64,000 nt of DNA. Origin: CAYFXE01 sp964347035. Lineage in GTDB: Bacteria; Acidobacteriota; Aminicenantia; Aminicenantales; Aminicenantaceae. This document shows positions 1 to 8,743 of this stretch, piece after piece. Position 1 is the stretch's first letter; each line of letters starts with the position of its first letter. The notes under the pieces were generated by a model. It did no database searches. It saw only the letters and a program-made list of their open reading frames with translations, and had not been told where the DNA came from. Location: positions 1-64,000 of the forward strand of contig CAYFXE010000003.1 in the NCBI GenBank assembly GCA_964347035.1, in the 5' to 3' direction. A program made the translations under genes and the position numbers.

Positions 1-55
1 AGGGAGAGGTCTGCAAAACCTCGATTCGTCGGTTCGAATCCGACCCGCGCCTCCA
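1..55 (+). tRNA. tRNA-Cys (GCA), 5' end outside window
   Basis: The 3' two thirds of a tRNA. The anticodon stem is GAGGT (6-10) with ACCTC (18-22), around a seven-base loop holding anticodon GCA at 13-15, which reads Cys codons. The T arm is GTCGG (28-32), loop TTCGAAT, and CCGAC (40-44). It is followed by the acceptor strand CCGCGCC (45-51), discriminator T52 and an encoded CCA (53-55). A U73 discriminator is typical of tRNA-Cys. The acceptor 5' strand and D arm lie before the window. Confidence 0.93.
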
Positions 56-60
56 CACCC

Positions 61-180
61 AATCCGCCTTTTATAAGTAACTCCGTCACTCAGCAACTCA
101 GTTTTCAGTTTAAGATCAGATTCCCTTCTTTGCTGACAACTGGTAACTGATGGCTGAACCAGTAACTCTGTAACTCAGGA
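61..180. repeat. Degenerate ACTG/CAGT-rich intergenic sequence
   Basis: The stretch between the tRNA and the YIP1 promoter is built of imperfect short units (AACTCAG, CAGTTTTCAG, AACTGGTAACTGATGG, AACTCTGTAACTCAG). A similar run (CAGTTATCAGTTGCCAGC) is seen near 46477. It looks like a low-complexity dispersed repeat. No gene is seen here. Confidence 0.4.
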
Positions 181-224
181 AGAACAATTCTTGAGATAAA
201 AAAATTACCTGTTCCTTTTTTTAT

Positions 225-253
225 TTGACATTGAAAAGTGAAAATTATATAGT
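225..253 (+). promoter_or_regulatory. Sigma-70 promoter of the YIP1 gene
   Basis: A perfect -35 TTGACA (225-230) is separated by 17 bases from TATAGT (248-253). The start codon is at 284, after an AAGGAGG ribosome binding site at about 271-277. Spacing and orientation fit a housekeeping promoter. Confidence 0.75.
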
Positions 254-283
254 TTTTGAAAACTTTCCTTAAGGAGGCCGGAT

Positions 284-880
284 ATGGATATCGTTTCTCG
301 TGTGCAAGGAATTTTACTCAAACCCAAGGATGAATGGGTCAAGATCAAAGAAGAAGTGATGCCTCACACCGAGCTCTTGACATCCTATGTCCTGATTCTC
401 GCCGCCATTCCAGCTCTAGCCCAATTCATAGGTTTTGGCTTAGTCGGATTTAACGTTCCCTTCCTTGGTAGGTATAGATACGGAGTGGGTGGAGGGCTCC
501 TCCGGGCTATTCTTGTTTACGTTTTTTCGATAGCAGCTGTTTATATCTTCGGCATCATCATCAACGCTTTAGCTCCGAGCTTTTCCTCCCAGAAAAACAT
601 GGATAATGCCATGAAACTGGCCGCCTACTGTATGACTCCTTACTGGATTGCGAGTGTTCTGTATATTCTTCCTTTCCTCGGGATATTAGTGATGTTGGCT
701 AGCATCTACGGTCTTTTTATTTTATACCTCGGATTTATGACTCCTCTCATGAACACCCCCAAGGACAAAGTCATCAGTTATTTTGTAATCAGTATTATTG
801 TGGTGATTGTGATTATGGTTGTGATCTGGATCGTTCTAGGAGCGATCTTTGCTGTCGGAGGAGTCTACCGCGCTTTCTAG
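284..880 (+). CDS. YIP1 family integral membrane protein
   Basis: A 198-aa membrane protein of the Yip1 domain family. It opens with the usual N-terminal signature (VQGILLKPKDEWVKI, residues 8-22), where a short amphipathic stretch is followed by about five hydrophobic segments and a very hydrophobic C-terminal helix. Bacterial members have no assigned reaction. AAGGAGG sits 7 bases before ATG 284 and a strong sigma-70 promoter lies upstream, so the gene is its own unit. Its last 45 bases overlap the 3' end of convergent pyrF. A second YIP1 gene lies at 25033-25740, inside an ABC-transporter-like cluster. Family assignment is good; function is unknown. Confidence 0.85.
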   Translation: MDIVSRVQGILLKPKDEWVKIKEEVMPHTELLTSYVLILAAIPALAQFIGFGLVGFNVPFLGRYRYGVGGGLLRAILVYVFSIAAVYIFGIIINALAPSFSSQKNMDNAMKLAAYCMTPYWIASVLYILPFLGILVMLASIYGLFILYLGFMTPLMNTPKDKVISYFVISIIVVIVIMVVIWIVLGAIFAVGGVYRAF

Positions 881-1576
881 CTCTTCTTTGATTCTCCGAA
901 AGGCCTCACTTGGAGAAGAGGCCTCTATTATTGGCCGTCCGATAACTAAATAGTCCGCTCCGTTTTCTATGGCTTGACCTGGTGTCATGATTCTCTTTTG
1001 ATCATCCGAGGCTGCCCATCGCGGTCGGATCCCGGGAGTGACGATTAAAAAGTCCTGGCCTATTTCCTGCCGAATGATTTCGATTTCTCTCGGGGAACAG
1101 ACAATACCGTCAACACCTGCCTCCTTTGCCAGCTTGGCCAGCCTCAGGACTTGATCACCCACTGTACCTTCCATTCCGATGGCCTTCAGATCTTCGTCCT
1201 TCAGACTCGTCAGGATGGTTACAGCCAGAAGGAGAGGTTTGGCTGGCTGTTGAGCTGCGGCGGCAACGGCTCGGGACATCATCTCCTTGCCTCCGGAGGC
1301 ATGAAGTGTGATCATGTGGACTCCGTGCTTGAGTATCATCTCGACTGCTCCAGCTACAGTGTTGGGAATATCGTGGAGTTTAAGGTCGAGAAAAATTCTT
1401 TTCCCGAAGTGCTGGATAGCTTGAAGCAGGGCAGGTCCTTCGGCAGAGAAGAGTTTAAGGCCGACTTTAAAGATGTCTGCTTCCTCCAGCTCTTTCACGA
1501 GGGAGAAAGCTCTCTGTTTGGTGCCCACATCAAGGGCAACAATGATCCTTTGCTTCAGGTGTTTTTCCTTATCCAT
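836..1576 (-). CDS. pyrF: Orotidine 5'-phosphate decarboxylase
   Basis: A 246-aa TIM-barrel enzyme that converts OMP to UMP, the last step of de novo pyrimidine synthesis. The N-terminal strand IIVALDV, the catalytic Lys-Asp signature DLKLHDIPNT (about residue 64) and the C-terminal phosphate-binding stretch DYLVIGRPI are visible. Length is normal for the short bacterial form. It is the last gene of pyrK-pyrD-pyrF on the minus strand, 101 bases after pyrD. The C terminus is Ser/Asp-rich and overlaps the convergent YIP1 gene by 45 bases. Start at 1576 fits the family alignment, although no strong Shine-Dalgarno is visible. Confidence 0.95.
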   Translation of the reverse strand: MDKEKHLKQRIIVALDVGTKQRAFSLVKELEEADIFKVGLKLFSAEGPALLQAIQHFGKRIFLDLKLHDIPNTVAGAVEMILKHGVHMITLHASGGKEMMSRAVAAAAQQPAKPLLLAVTILTSLKDEDLKAIGMEGTVGDQVLRLAKLAKEAGVDGIVCSPREIEIIRQEIGQDFLIVTPGIRPRWAASDDQKRIMTPGQAIENGADYLVIGRPIIEASSPSEAFRRIKEELESAVDSSDSKDRS

Positions 1577-1677
1577 TGCGTTCCACTCTTCATAAAAGAA
1601 GTCTTTGGTTGAATAACGATTCCACTGAGCTTTAGCTTAACTCCTTTCTCGAAGTGTTGAGTATAAACTTCTTCAGG

Positions 1678-2601
1678 CTAGGTGCTTCCTTTCAGCCTGA
1701 GCGTCCCGATAATCTCCTCTACGGTTTTAATCCCTTTGCTCTGGCAGTACGTCTCTATGTCCTTGATAATTTTAACCGTAGCCTCGGGGTCGATGAAATT
1801 GGCGGTTCCCACTTCGACGGCTTTAGCGCCGGCGATCAGAAACTCGAGAGCATCCGCTCCGGATATGATCCCACCCAGACCGATAACAGGAACGCGAACC
1901 TGACTGGCCACCTGGTAGACCATCCTGAGGGCAATAGGTTTTATGGCTGGCCCGCTGAGTCCGCCAAAGACATTGGCCAGGCTGGGCTTTCGTGTCTCAT
2001 AATCTATGGCCATGGCCAGGAATGTATTCACGAGAGACAGCGCATCCGAGCCCGCTTCTTGTGCGCTGAGGGCGATCTCGACGATATCGGTCACATTGGG
2101 CGAGAGTTTAGTGATGAGAGGCCGGATGCTTTGCTGGCGGACAAGCTTAACTAGAGAAAAGGTGGCCTCAGGATCCAGAGCCGGGCAGAGGCCGTTTTTT
2201 TCGACGTTCGGACAGGAGATGTTCAACTCATAGGCCGCAATACCCTCGGTTTTATTCAAAAATTCGACAACCCTGGCATATTCTTCCTCTCGCTCTCCAC
2301 AGACATTGATGATGATCGCTGTGTCTATTTTTTGAAGTTCCGGAAGAATTTCCTCTGAAAATCTTTGAATCCCGATCCCTTGGAGGCCGATGGCATTAAT
2401 GAGCCCTGCCTGGGTTTCGACAATCCGAGGAGGAGGATTTCCTTCTCGAGGGGAAAAGTACAGGCCTTTAACCACGATTCCCCCCAATGTATTGAGATCG
2501 AGGAATGGCGAAAATTCGAGGCCGTATCCGAAGGTTCCGCTAGCAGCTATGACAGGATTCTTGAGCTTCAAGAATCCTAGATCGACAGCCAGATCTGTCA
2601 T
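1678..2601 (-). CDS. pyrD: Dihydroorotate dehydrogenase, class 1B catalytic subunit
   Basis: An FMN-containing TIM-barrel subunit that oxidises dihydroorotate to orotate. It passes electrons through the PyrK subunit encoded next to it to NAD+. Visible are the N-terminal ASGTFGYG, NISCPNVEKNG with the catalytic Cys of class 1 enzymes, LVNTFLAMAID and the FMN phosphate-binding VIGLGGIISGADALEFL. ATG 2601 forms a TAATG junction with the pyrK stop and gives 307 aa. A GTG at 2619 would add six residues. The PyrK partner supports class 1B. Confidence 0.95.
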   Translation of the reverse strand: MTDLAVDLGFLKLKNPVIAASGTFGYGLEFSPFLDLNTLGGIVVKGLYFSPREGNPPPRIVETQAGLINAIGLQGIGIQRFSEEILPELQKIDTAIIINVCGEREEEYARVVEFLNKTEGIAAYELNISCPNVEKNGLCPALDPEATFSLVKLVRQQSIRPLITKLSPNVTDIVEIALSAQEAGSDALSLVNTFLAMAIDYETRKPSLANVFGGLSGPAIKPIALRMVYQVASQVRVPVIGLGGIISGADALEFLIAGAKAVEVGTANFIDPEATVKIIKDIETYCQSKGIKTVEEIIGTLRLKGST

Positions 2602-3395
2602 TACTCCATGCCTTGCCACAGGATGTCTTCAGCCTTAAAAACAGGGCCTTCTTCACAAACTTTTGTCCACTCTTGCGATCCTCCTTTATTTATTCTCCTC
2701 ACACAGCTCCAACAGGCACCGATCCCACAGCCCATCGTAGACTCCAACGAGAACTCGGCCGGGATGTTATGTTTCTGAGCGAGACCAGCAATTTTTTCCA
2801 TCATCGGTTCTGGGCCGCAGGAAAATATGTAGGCAGGATCTATGTTTTCTAGCTCCTCGGCAAAGTAGTCGCTGACCAATCCTTCAAATCCGTAAGAACC
2901 GTCATCCGTTGAGCAGAAAAGATCAAAGCCGTCCTGTTTGATTTTTCCCTTCACAGGGAGATCCTCAAGAGACTTTCCCCCGTAGAAAATTTTGACTGAG
3001 GCGCCATCAGACCGGAGGACCAGGGCGAGAAAATACAGGGGAGCTATCCCTCTTCCTCCACCAATAGCGACCACCTTTTTTCCGTTGAATTCTCCTCCTG
3101 TGGTGAATCCTTTCCCAAGGGGGCCTATGATATCCAAAACGTCGTTTTTTCTTTTTTGACTGAGAAGTTCGGTCCCGATTCCTGTCACCTGGAAGAAAAT
3201 CTCGGTATGTTTCTTGTCGGCCGTATGGATGCTGAAAGGCCTCCGCAACAAGGGATAGGGCTGTGGGTTGACACGGACCATGATGAACTGTCCGGGGACA
3301 GCCTCAGAAGCAATTCGGGGAGACTCTAAGACAAACAGGTAATAATCCCGCCAATGCTGGATACGGGAAATTCGGGCTTGTGGGTCTTTGATCAT
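2601..3395 (-). CDS. pyrK: Dihydroorotate dehydrogenase electron-transfer subunit
   Basis: An iron-sulphur flavoprotein that moves electrons from PyrD to NAD+. The ferredoxin-reductase-type FAD domain shows PLLRRPFSIH, the NAD domain shows VVAIGGGRGIAPLYFLA, and the C-terminal 2Fe-2S Cys cluster is CGIGACWSC followed by VCEEGPVF. ATG 3395 (MIKDPQARISRI) fits the family N terminus. A GTG at 3434 would add 13 hydrophobic residues untypical of PyrK. First gene of pyrK-pyrD-pyrF, divergent from the aminotransferase at 3520. Confidence 0.92.
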   Translation of the reverse strand: MIKDPQARISRIQHWRDYYLFVLESPRIASEAVPGQFIMVRVNPQPYPLLRRPFSIHTADKKHTEIFFQVTGIGTELLSQKRKNDVLDIIGPLGKGFTTGGEFNGKKVVAIGGGRGIAPLYFLALVLRSDGASVKIFYGGKSLEDLPVKGKIKQDGFDLFCSTDDGSYGFEGLVSDYFAEELENIDPAYIFSCGPEPMMEKIAGLAQKHNIPAEFSLESTMGCGIGACWSCVRRINKGGSQEWTKVCEEGPVFKAEDILWQGME

Positions 3396-3452
3396 AAGGC
3401 TGCGTTTTTGAGAAAAAAATATCAGAATCTCCACCTTATGGCAATAAAAACT

Positions 3453-3483
3453 TTGACAAAAACCTTTTGTTTCTGTTTATAAT
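3453..3483 (+). promoter_or_regulatory. Sigma-70 promoter of the aminotransferase gene
   Basis: TTGACA (3453-3458) and TATAAT (3478-3483) are both perfect, with a slightly long spacer of 19 bases. The start codon at 3520 is preceded by AGGAGG. The spacer suggests moderate strength. Confidence 0.6.
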
Positions 3484-3519
3484 CAAATTTCCTGATTCCC
3501 ATGCAGGAGGGACTCATAC

Positions 3520-4728
3520 ATGAATATTTCCAAAAGGGGTCAAGAGATTCAACCTTCCCCGATACGAAAATTTAAGCCTTATGCTGATGAAGCCCAGAAA
3601 AGAGGAATTCATGTCTATTTTCTCAACATCGGTCAGCCTGATATTCCCACACCTCAACCGGTTTTGGATGCTGTCCATGGGTATGATGACAAGATCCTCA
3701 GTTACGGACCGGCTCAAGGATTCTTGGAGTTGAGAGAGGTGATTGCCGACTATTTTAACCTCTACAATATCCCGATTAATGCTGAGAACGTGATCATCAC
3801 CATCGGGGGATCTGAAGCCATCCATTTCTCCTTCAGCGTGGTGGCCGATCCCCGCCAAGAAGTCATCATCCCCGAACCATTCTACACCAATTATAACGGC
3901 TTTGCAGCATTCGCCGATGTCCAGATTTCACCACTCACCTTGAGTGTGGAGGATGGATTTCGTCTTCCTCCCCAACAGGACATCGAGAAGAAAATCACAC
4001 CTCAAACCAAAGCTATTCTTCTCTGTTCCCCCAACAATCCCACAGGAACTGTGTATTCAGCCGAAGAGCTGGAGCGGGTCATCGAACTCATCAAAAAACA
4101 CGATCTGTTTCTCATTGGTGATGAAGTCTACAAGGAGTTCGTCTACGATGGTCAGAGGCACAAGAGTGTGTTGGAGTATGAAGAGATCAAAAATAGGGTT
4201 ATCGTCGTCGACAGCATCTCAAAACGATTTAGCTGTTGTGGAGCTAGGGTGGGCTTTGTCGTTACCAGGAATGAGGAAGTCTACCAATCTCTATTGAAGT
4301 TTGCCCAAGCTCGACTCTGTCCTCCTTCGATCGAGCAGAAGGCTGCTCTGGCTGCCTACCGTATGCCCAGAGATTATTTCGATGAAATCAGAGAAGAATA
4401 CCAGAAGAGGCGAGATATCCTCTTCGAAGGATTGAAGGATATCCCGGGGATCGTGATTCACAAGCCCCAGGGAGCCTTCTACCTCATCGTCCGGCTGCCG
4501 ATCGGAGACTGTGAGCATTTTGTCCGCTGGATGTTGACGGATTTTCACTTGGACAGAGAAACCGTCATGGTTGCTCCTGCTCCTGGTTTCTATTCCACCC
4601 CGGATAAGGGAAAGGACGAGGTGAGGATTGCTTACGTCCTCAAGGAAGAGGATTTAAAACGAGCGATTGTCGTTTTTAAGGCAGGCCTCGATAAATACCA
4701 GACCTTGTATGGGGTCAGACCTTCCTAA
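3520..4728 (+). CDS. PLP-dependent aminotransferase, class I/II (AspC-like)
   Basis: A 402-aa fold-type I aminotransferase that moves amino groups between amino acids and 2-oxo acids. Landmarks are GQPDIPTP near the N terminus, CSPNNPTGTVYS (Asn of the cofactor site), GDEVYKEFVYD with the pyridine-nitrogen Asp, and the Schiff-base Lys in SISKRFSCCGARVGF (about residue 235). Exact substrate is not readable; aspartate or an aromatic acid is likely. The last five residues (GVRPS) and the stop codon come from an inverted-repeat element starting at 4711, so the original C terminus has been replaced or cut. AGGAGG precedes ATG 3520. Confidence 0.93.
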   Translation: MNISKRGQEIQPSPIRKFKPYADEAQKRGIHVYFLNIGQPDIPTPQPVLDAVHGYDDKILSYGPAQGFLELREVIADYFNLYNIPINAENVIITIGGSEAIHFSFSVVADPRQEVIIPEPFYTNYNGFAAFADVQISPLTLSVEDGFRLPPQQDIEKKITPQTKAILLCSPNNPTGTVYSAEELERVIELIKKHDLFLIGDEVYKEFVYDGQRHKSVLEYEEIKNRVIVVDSISKRFSCCGARVGFVVTRNEEVYQSLLKFAQARLCPPSIEQKAALAAYRMPRDYFDEIREEYQKRRDILFEGLKDIPGIVIHKPQGAFYLIVRLPIGDCEHFVRWMLTDFHLDRETVMVAPAPGFYSTPDKGKDEVRIAYVLKEEDLKRAIVVFKAGLDKYQTLYGVRPS

Positions 4729-4808
4729 TTTTCATAATTTCCTTTCTTGATTATACAAGAGTAGCATATACATATATCTTATTATGAAAATTAGGAAGGT
4801 CTGACCCC
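4711..4808. repeat. Hairpin repeat, family 1 copy A (GGGGTC...GACCCC)
   Basis: A 98-bp element with perfect 28-bp inverted arms (4711-4738 and 4781-4808) around a 42-base AT-rich centre. The arms begin GGGGTCAGACCTTCC. Copy B at 29354-29448 has identical arms and a diverged centre. The left arm codes for the tail GVRPS and the stop of the upstream aminotransferase. It resembles non-autonomous REP/IS200-type elements moved by Y1 transposases; no transposase is in the window. It may also act as a transcription barrier before ppdK. Confidence 0.85.
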
Positions 4809-4875
4809 AAGTTACCCTACTTGAATTTTGGGAGGCAAGCGTGTATATATGTGATTTACTTCTTCGAGGAGTTGA

Positions 4876-7593
4876 ATGATGAACACAAAACACGTTTACT
4901 TTTTCGGTAAGGATCATGTGGAAGGAAATAAAGAGATGAAAGATATTCTTGGTGGGAAGGGCGCCAACCTGGCAGAGATGGCCGGAATCGGTCTTCCTGT
5001 TCCTCCGGGATTCACCATCTCGACAGAGGTCTGCAACCTTTTTGCCCAAGCTGGGGATAAAATTCCTGCTCAAGTGAACCAGGAAATTCTTCAAAACCTC
5101 CAAAAGCTAGAGGAGGTGACCCAACTGACATATGGAGGAGCACAGAATCCTCTTCTCGTTTCAGTCCGTTCCGGAGCTAAGTTTTCTATGCCCGGAATGA
5201 TGGATACGGTGCTCAATCTTGGTCTCAACGATAAAACCCTTGAAGGTCTTGCCCAGAAAGCGGGCGATAGACGGTTTGCCTTGGATTGTTATCGTCGTTT
5301 GATCCACATGTTCGGGGATGTGGTATTAAAGATTCCTAAGGAAAAATTCGAGAAAATTCTGAGAAAGAAAAAAAAGCAGGTCAGGATCACCGATGATTTT
5401 GAACTCTCGGAGAAAGCCTTGGAGGGATTGATCGTTGATTACCGGCAGGTGGTCAAAGAAGAAACGGGCAGGGACTTTCCCCAGGATGTCAAAAAGCAGC
5501 TCATCATGGCCATATCCGCCGTTTTCAAATCCTGGAACAACCCTAGAGCTGTCACCTACCGGCGGTTGAATTACATCCCCAATGACTTAGGAACAGCGGT
5601 CAACATCCAGCAGATGGTCTTCGGGAACTTTGGACAAACATCAGCCACAGGGGTGGGATTTACTAGGAATCCCGCAACCGGGGAAAAAGAGCTCTACGGC
5701 GAATACTTGTTTAATTCCCAGGGAGAGGATGTCGTAGCAGGAATCCGAACTCCTACACCCCTTATGGAGTTGGAGAAAGAAATGCCTTCGGCTTACAAGG
5801 ATCTGAAAACCTATACCAACAGGCTGGAAAAACATTACAAGGATGTTCAGGATTTTGAGTTCACGATCCAAGAAGAAAAACTGTTCATGCTCCAGACAAG
5901 AAGCGGGAAAAGAACCGGAATGGCCGCGGTTAAGATTGCGGTGGACCTGGTTGAAGAAGGGCAGGTGAGTAAGGAGGAAGCTCTGTTGATGGTCGAACCA
6001 GAGGCTCTCCATCAACTTCTTCATCCCGTCTTCGATGCCCAAGAAAAGGCAAAGCACAATGTCATCGCAACAGGGTTAGCGGCTTCTCCTGGAGCTGCGG
6101 CTGGTCAGGTGGTGTTTACTGCCGATGAAGCAGTGGAATGGAAGAAACAAGGACAGAAGGTTATCTTAGTGAGAGAAGAAACCTCTCCCGATGATATCCA
6201 TGGAATGAGTGCGTCCCAAGGTATCCTGACGGCTACCGGCGGAATGACCTCCCATGCGGCCGTCGTGGGGAGGCAGATGGGAAAACCCGCCGTGGTGGGG
6301 TGTGGAGAGTTGAGGTTGAATGCCGAGAAGAAGATTGTTCAGGTGGGAAGCGTAAATCTTGAAGAGGGGGACTGGATCTCCCTAGATGGGACCTCTGGTG
6401 AAGTCCTGGAAGGGAAGATTCCGACTCAACCTTCAGAGATCATTCAGGTCATCCGGGAAGAAAAAAAACCTGAGGATTCTCAACTCTACCAGGATTTTAC
6501 GAAATTTCTTTTCTGGGCAGATCAGGTGAAGAGACTGGGCGTTCGGGCCAACACCGATACACCAGAAGATGCCCGAATTGCCTTGGCCTTCGGGGCGGAA
6601 GGTGTCGGATTGGCCAGGACAGAACACATGTTTTTCGAGAGGGACAGACTTCCGTTCATCAAGGAAATGATACTCTCAGAGACACAGGAGGAGAGACGGA
6701 AGGCGCTGAGTAAACTACTTCCTTTTCAAAAAAAGGATTTTCACGGACTCTTCAAAGAAATGAGGGGCCATCCCGTTACCATCCGCACTCTCGATCCCCC
6801 CCTTCACGAGTTTCTTCCCCGCAGAGAGGACCTCATGGTCGAGATCGCTGTCTTGAAATGTGGTGATGAAAAGAGAAACAGACCGAAAATCCGAGACTTA
6901 GAAAAACTGTTGGAAAGAGTCAAAGCCCTATCCGAATTCAATCCCATGCTCGGTCACCGTGGCTGTCGATTGGGAATATCCTACCCTGAAATCATCGAGA
7001 TGCAGGCCAGAGCCATCTTCGAAGCTGTCTGTCAATTACGCAAAGAGAGGGAAAAGGTTTATCCAGAGATCATGATTCCTCTCGTAGGAGCGAAGGAGGA
7101 GCTAGCAAACCAGAAGAAAATCATAGACCGCATCGCTGAAGAAGCCATGGAGAAACACAAAGTAAAGATCGATTACTCGGTGGGTACCATGATCGAAATA
7201 CCCAGAGCAGCCATCACGGCCGATCAAATTGCCGAGGAAGCCGAATTTTTCTCCTTTGGTACAAATGATCTCACTCAAACCATCTACGGCCTTTCAAGAG
7301 ACGATGGAGCTGAATTTCTAGCTTATTATCTGGCTCATGGGATCTGGAAAAACAATCCTTTCGAGACCGTCGACGAGAGCGGTGTGGGGGAGCTGATGAA
7401 GTGGGCGGTGGAGAAAGGACGCCAGACTAAACCCGACCTTAAAGTGGGGATCTGTGGTGTGCACGGAGGCGATCCCAGGTCGATATATTTCTGCCACAAG
7501 ATTGGGTTGGATTATGTCAGTTGTTCGGCCTATCAAGTGCCTGTTGCCCGGTTGGCAGCGGCCCAGATCGCTCTGAAAGAAAGAAAAGCATAG
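4876..7593 (+). CDS. ppdK: Pyruvate, phosphate dikinase
   Basis: A 905-aa enzyme that interconverts pyruvate + ATP + Pi with PEP + AMP + PPi. The N-terminal ATP-grasp domain opens with GGKGANLAEM and contains SVRSGAKFSMPGMMDTVLNL. The central swivelling domain has the phospho-His motif GGMTSHAAVVGRQMGKPAVV (His at about 459). The C-terminal TIM barrel has FFSFGTNDLTQ and the catalytic Cys in GICGVHGGDP (about 860). Full family length. It begins ATGATG at 4876 after GAGG. The upstream hairpin probably separates it from the aminotransferase gene. Confidence 0.97.
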   Translation: MMNTKHVYFFGKDHVEGNKEMKDILGGKGANLAEMAGIGLPVPPGFTISTEVCNLFAQAGDKIPAQVNQEILQNLQKLEEVTQLTYGGAQNPLLVSVRSGAKFSMPGMMDTVLNLGLNDKTLEGLAQKAGDRRFALDCYRRLIHMFGDVVLKIPKEKFEKILRKKKKQVRITDDFELSEKALEGLIVDYRQVVKEETGRDFPQDVKKQLIMAISAVFKSWNNPRAVTYRRLNYIPNDLGTAVNIQQMVFGNFGQTSATGVGFTRNPATGEKELYGEYLFNSQGEDVVAGIRTPTPLMELEKEMPSAYKDLKTYTNRLEKHYKDVQDFEFTIQEEKLFMLQTRSGKRTGMAAVKIAVDLVEEGQVSKEEALLMVEPEALHQLLHPVFDAQEKAKHNVIATGLAASPGAAAGQVVFTADEAVEWKKQGQKVILVREETSPDDIHGMSASQGILTATGGMTSHAAVVGRQMGKPAVVGCGELRLNAEKKIVQVGSVNLEEGDWISLDGTSGEVLEGKIPTQPSEIIQVIREEKKPEDSQLYQDFTKFLFWADQVKRLGVRANTDTPEDARIALAFGAEGVGLARTEHMFFERDRLPFIKEMILSETQEERRKALSKLLPFQKKDFHGLFKEMRGHPVTIRTLDPPLHEFLPRREDLMVEIAVLKCGDEKRNRPKIRDLEKLLERVKALSEFNPMLGHRGCRLGISYPEIIEMQARAIFEAVCQLRKEREKVYPEIMIPLVGAKEELANQKKIIDRIAEEAMEKHKVKIDYSVGTMIEIPRAAITADQIAEEAEFFSFGTNDLTQTIYGLSRDDGAEFLAYYLAHGIWKNNPFETVDESGVGELMKWAVEKGRQTKPDLKVGICGVHGGDPRSIYFCHKIGLDYVSCSAYQVPVARLAAAQIALKERKA

Positions 7594-7621
7594 GATAGCC
7601 AATAAAGAGAGGACGATTCCG

Positions 7622-8533
7622 CTATTTCTTACCCGCGGCTTTATGGATTAGATTTTTGAAGATATAAGTGGCCATGGCTGGATTGGCTGCAAGTCTTCTC
7701 TTGCAGTAGGCTGTGGCGTGCTTCCATTTTTCGGCAAACGGAACATACAGGCGGACAAGAACACCGTTTCGGATGAGCTCGTCTTGGAAGGATTGCTTTG
7801 GCACACCCATAAGCATCTGGACTTCATACTGATCCTTTCGGATATTCAACCGTTCGGCCATGTTGAGTGCCTCGTTGATGACCTGTTCGTCGTGGGTGGC
7901 GATCTCAGAATAGTGGCCGTCCTTGTACAGTATCTCCAGCTGCTGCAACATCTTTTTCTTCATCTCCGGCTTGGTTTGGAGGGCGAGGTCCTTGGGTTCG
8001 TTGTAGATGCCAATACAAATCCGGATGCGGGCGTTTAAATCATGGAGAGATTTTATGTCATCATCAGTCCGAAAAAGGCGTGACTGTAGTACTGTTCCGA
8101 ACGTCGGATGATCTCTATGGATGGAACGGAAGACATCCAGTGTCAGATCGGTTAAGGTGTGATCCTCCATATCCAAGGTGACAGCTATATTTGACTCATT
8201 TGATCGAGTCACGATGCCCTCGACAATTTTGGTGCAGTGCTCTGTGCCTCGATGGCTTCCGAGTTGAGTGGGTTTTAGAGACAAAGTGGCAAAGTCTTGT
8301 GGCCCCAGTTTCGCGATCAGCCTGTGGTAGACATCAACCGTGTACTCGACTTCTTCATCGCTCTCCAATTCCTCACCCAAGAGGTCTATAGTAGAGCAAA
8401 CCTTTCTATCTTCCCATAAACTTCGAGCGGTTTCGACGGCTGCTTCGATACTATCCCCGGCCACATAGGGACTGGCAAAGAGCCGGACGAGAGGTGTCGG
8501 GGCGAGTCGGATGATGAAATATTTTAAACCCAT
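7622..8533 (-). CDS. Proline dehydrogenase (monofunctional)
   Basis: A 303-aa FAD-dependent barrel enzyme that oxidises proline to pyrroline-5-carboxylate. The C-terminal signature VRLYVPFAEKWKHATAYCKR followed by RLAANP is the substrate-carboxylate-binding Arg region of the PutA/PRODH family. TLDMEDHTLTDLTLDVFRSI matches the barrel segment before it. The length fits stand-alone bacterial PRODH, and no P5C dehydrogenase domain is attached or adjacent. It lies convergent to ppdK with 28 bases between stops, and divergent from the HDAC-like gene. No clear Shine-Dalgarno is seen. Confidence 0.92.
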   Translation of the reverse strand: MGLKYFIIRLAPTPLVRLFASPYVAGDSIEAAVETARSLWEDRKVCSTIDLLGEELESDEEVEYTVDVYHRLIAKLGPQDFATLSLKPTQLGSHRGTEHCTKIVEGIVTRSNESNIAVTLDMEDHTLTDLTLDVFRSIHRDHPTFGTVLQSRLFRTDDDIKSLHDLNARIRICIGIYNEPKDLALQTKPEMKKKMLQQLEILYKDGHYSEIATHDEQVINEALNMAERLNIRKDQYEVQMLMGVPKQSFQDELIRNGVLVRLYVPFAEKWKHATAYCKRRLAANPAMATYIFKNLIHKAAGKK

Positions 8534-8743
8534 CGATGCTTACTTTCTATTTAAGAACTGGTCAGTATGATTCGAGAAATAAACTAATTCATTTTTGGAT
8601 AAACTTCAAGGATAAAGAAGATAAAAGGGGGACGTTCTTTTTTAAAAGGTTCATCTTTCAAATATTTGTCATAAAAAACATGTTATATAGAATGTCATTG
8701 ATAAGTTTACCTCTTTTCGTTTTTTTGATATTACTAATCTCTG

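Noticed and set aside
1126..2638. Several plus-strand open frames opposite pyrF and pyrD
   Set aside because: They are the reverse readings of conserved pyrF and pyrD, with no protein-family pattern.
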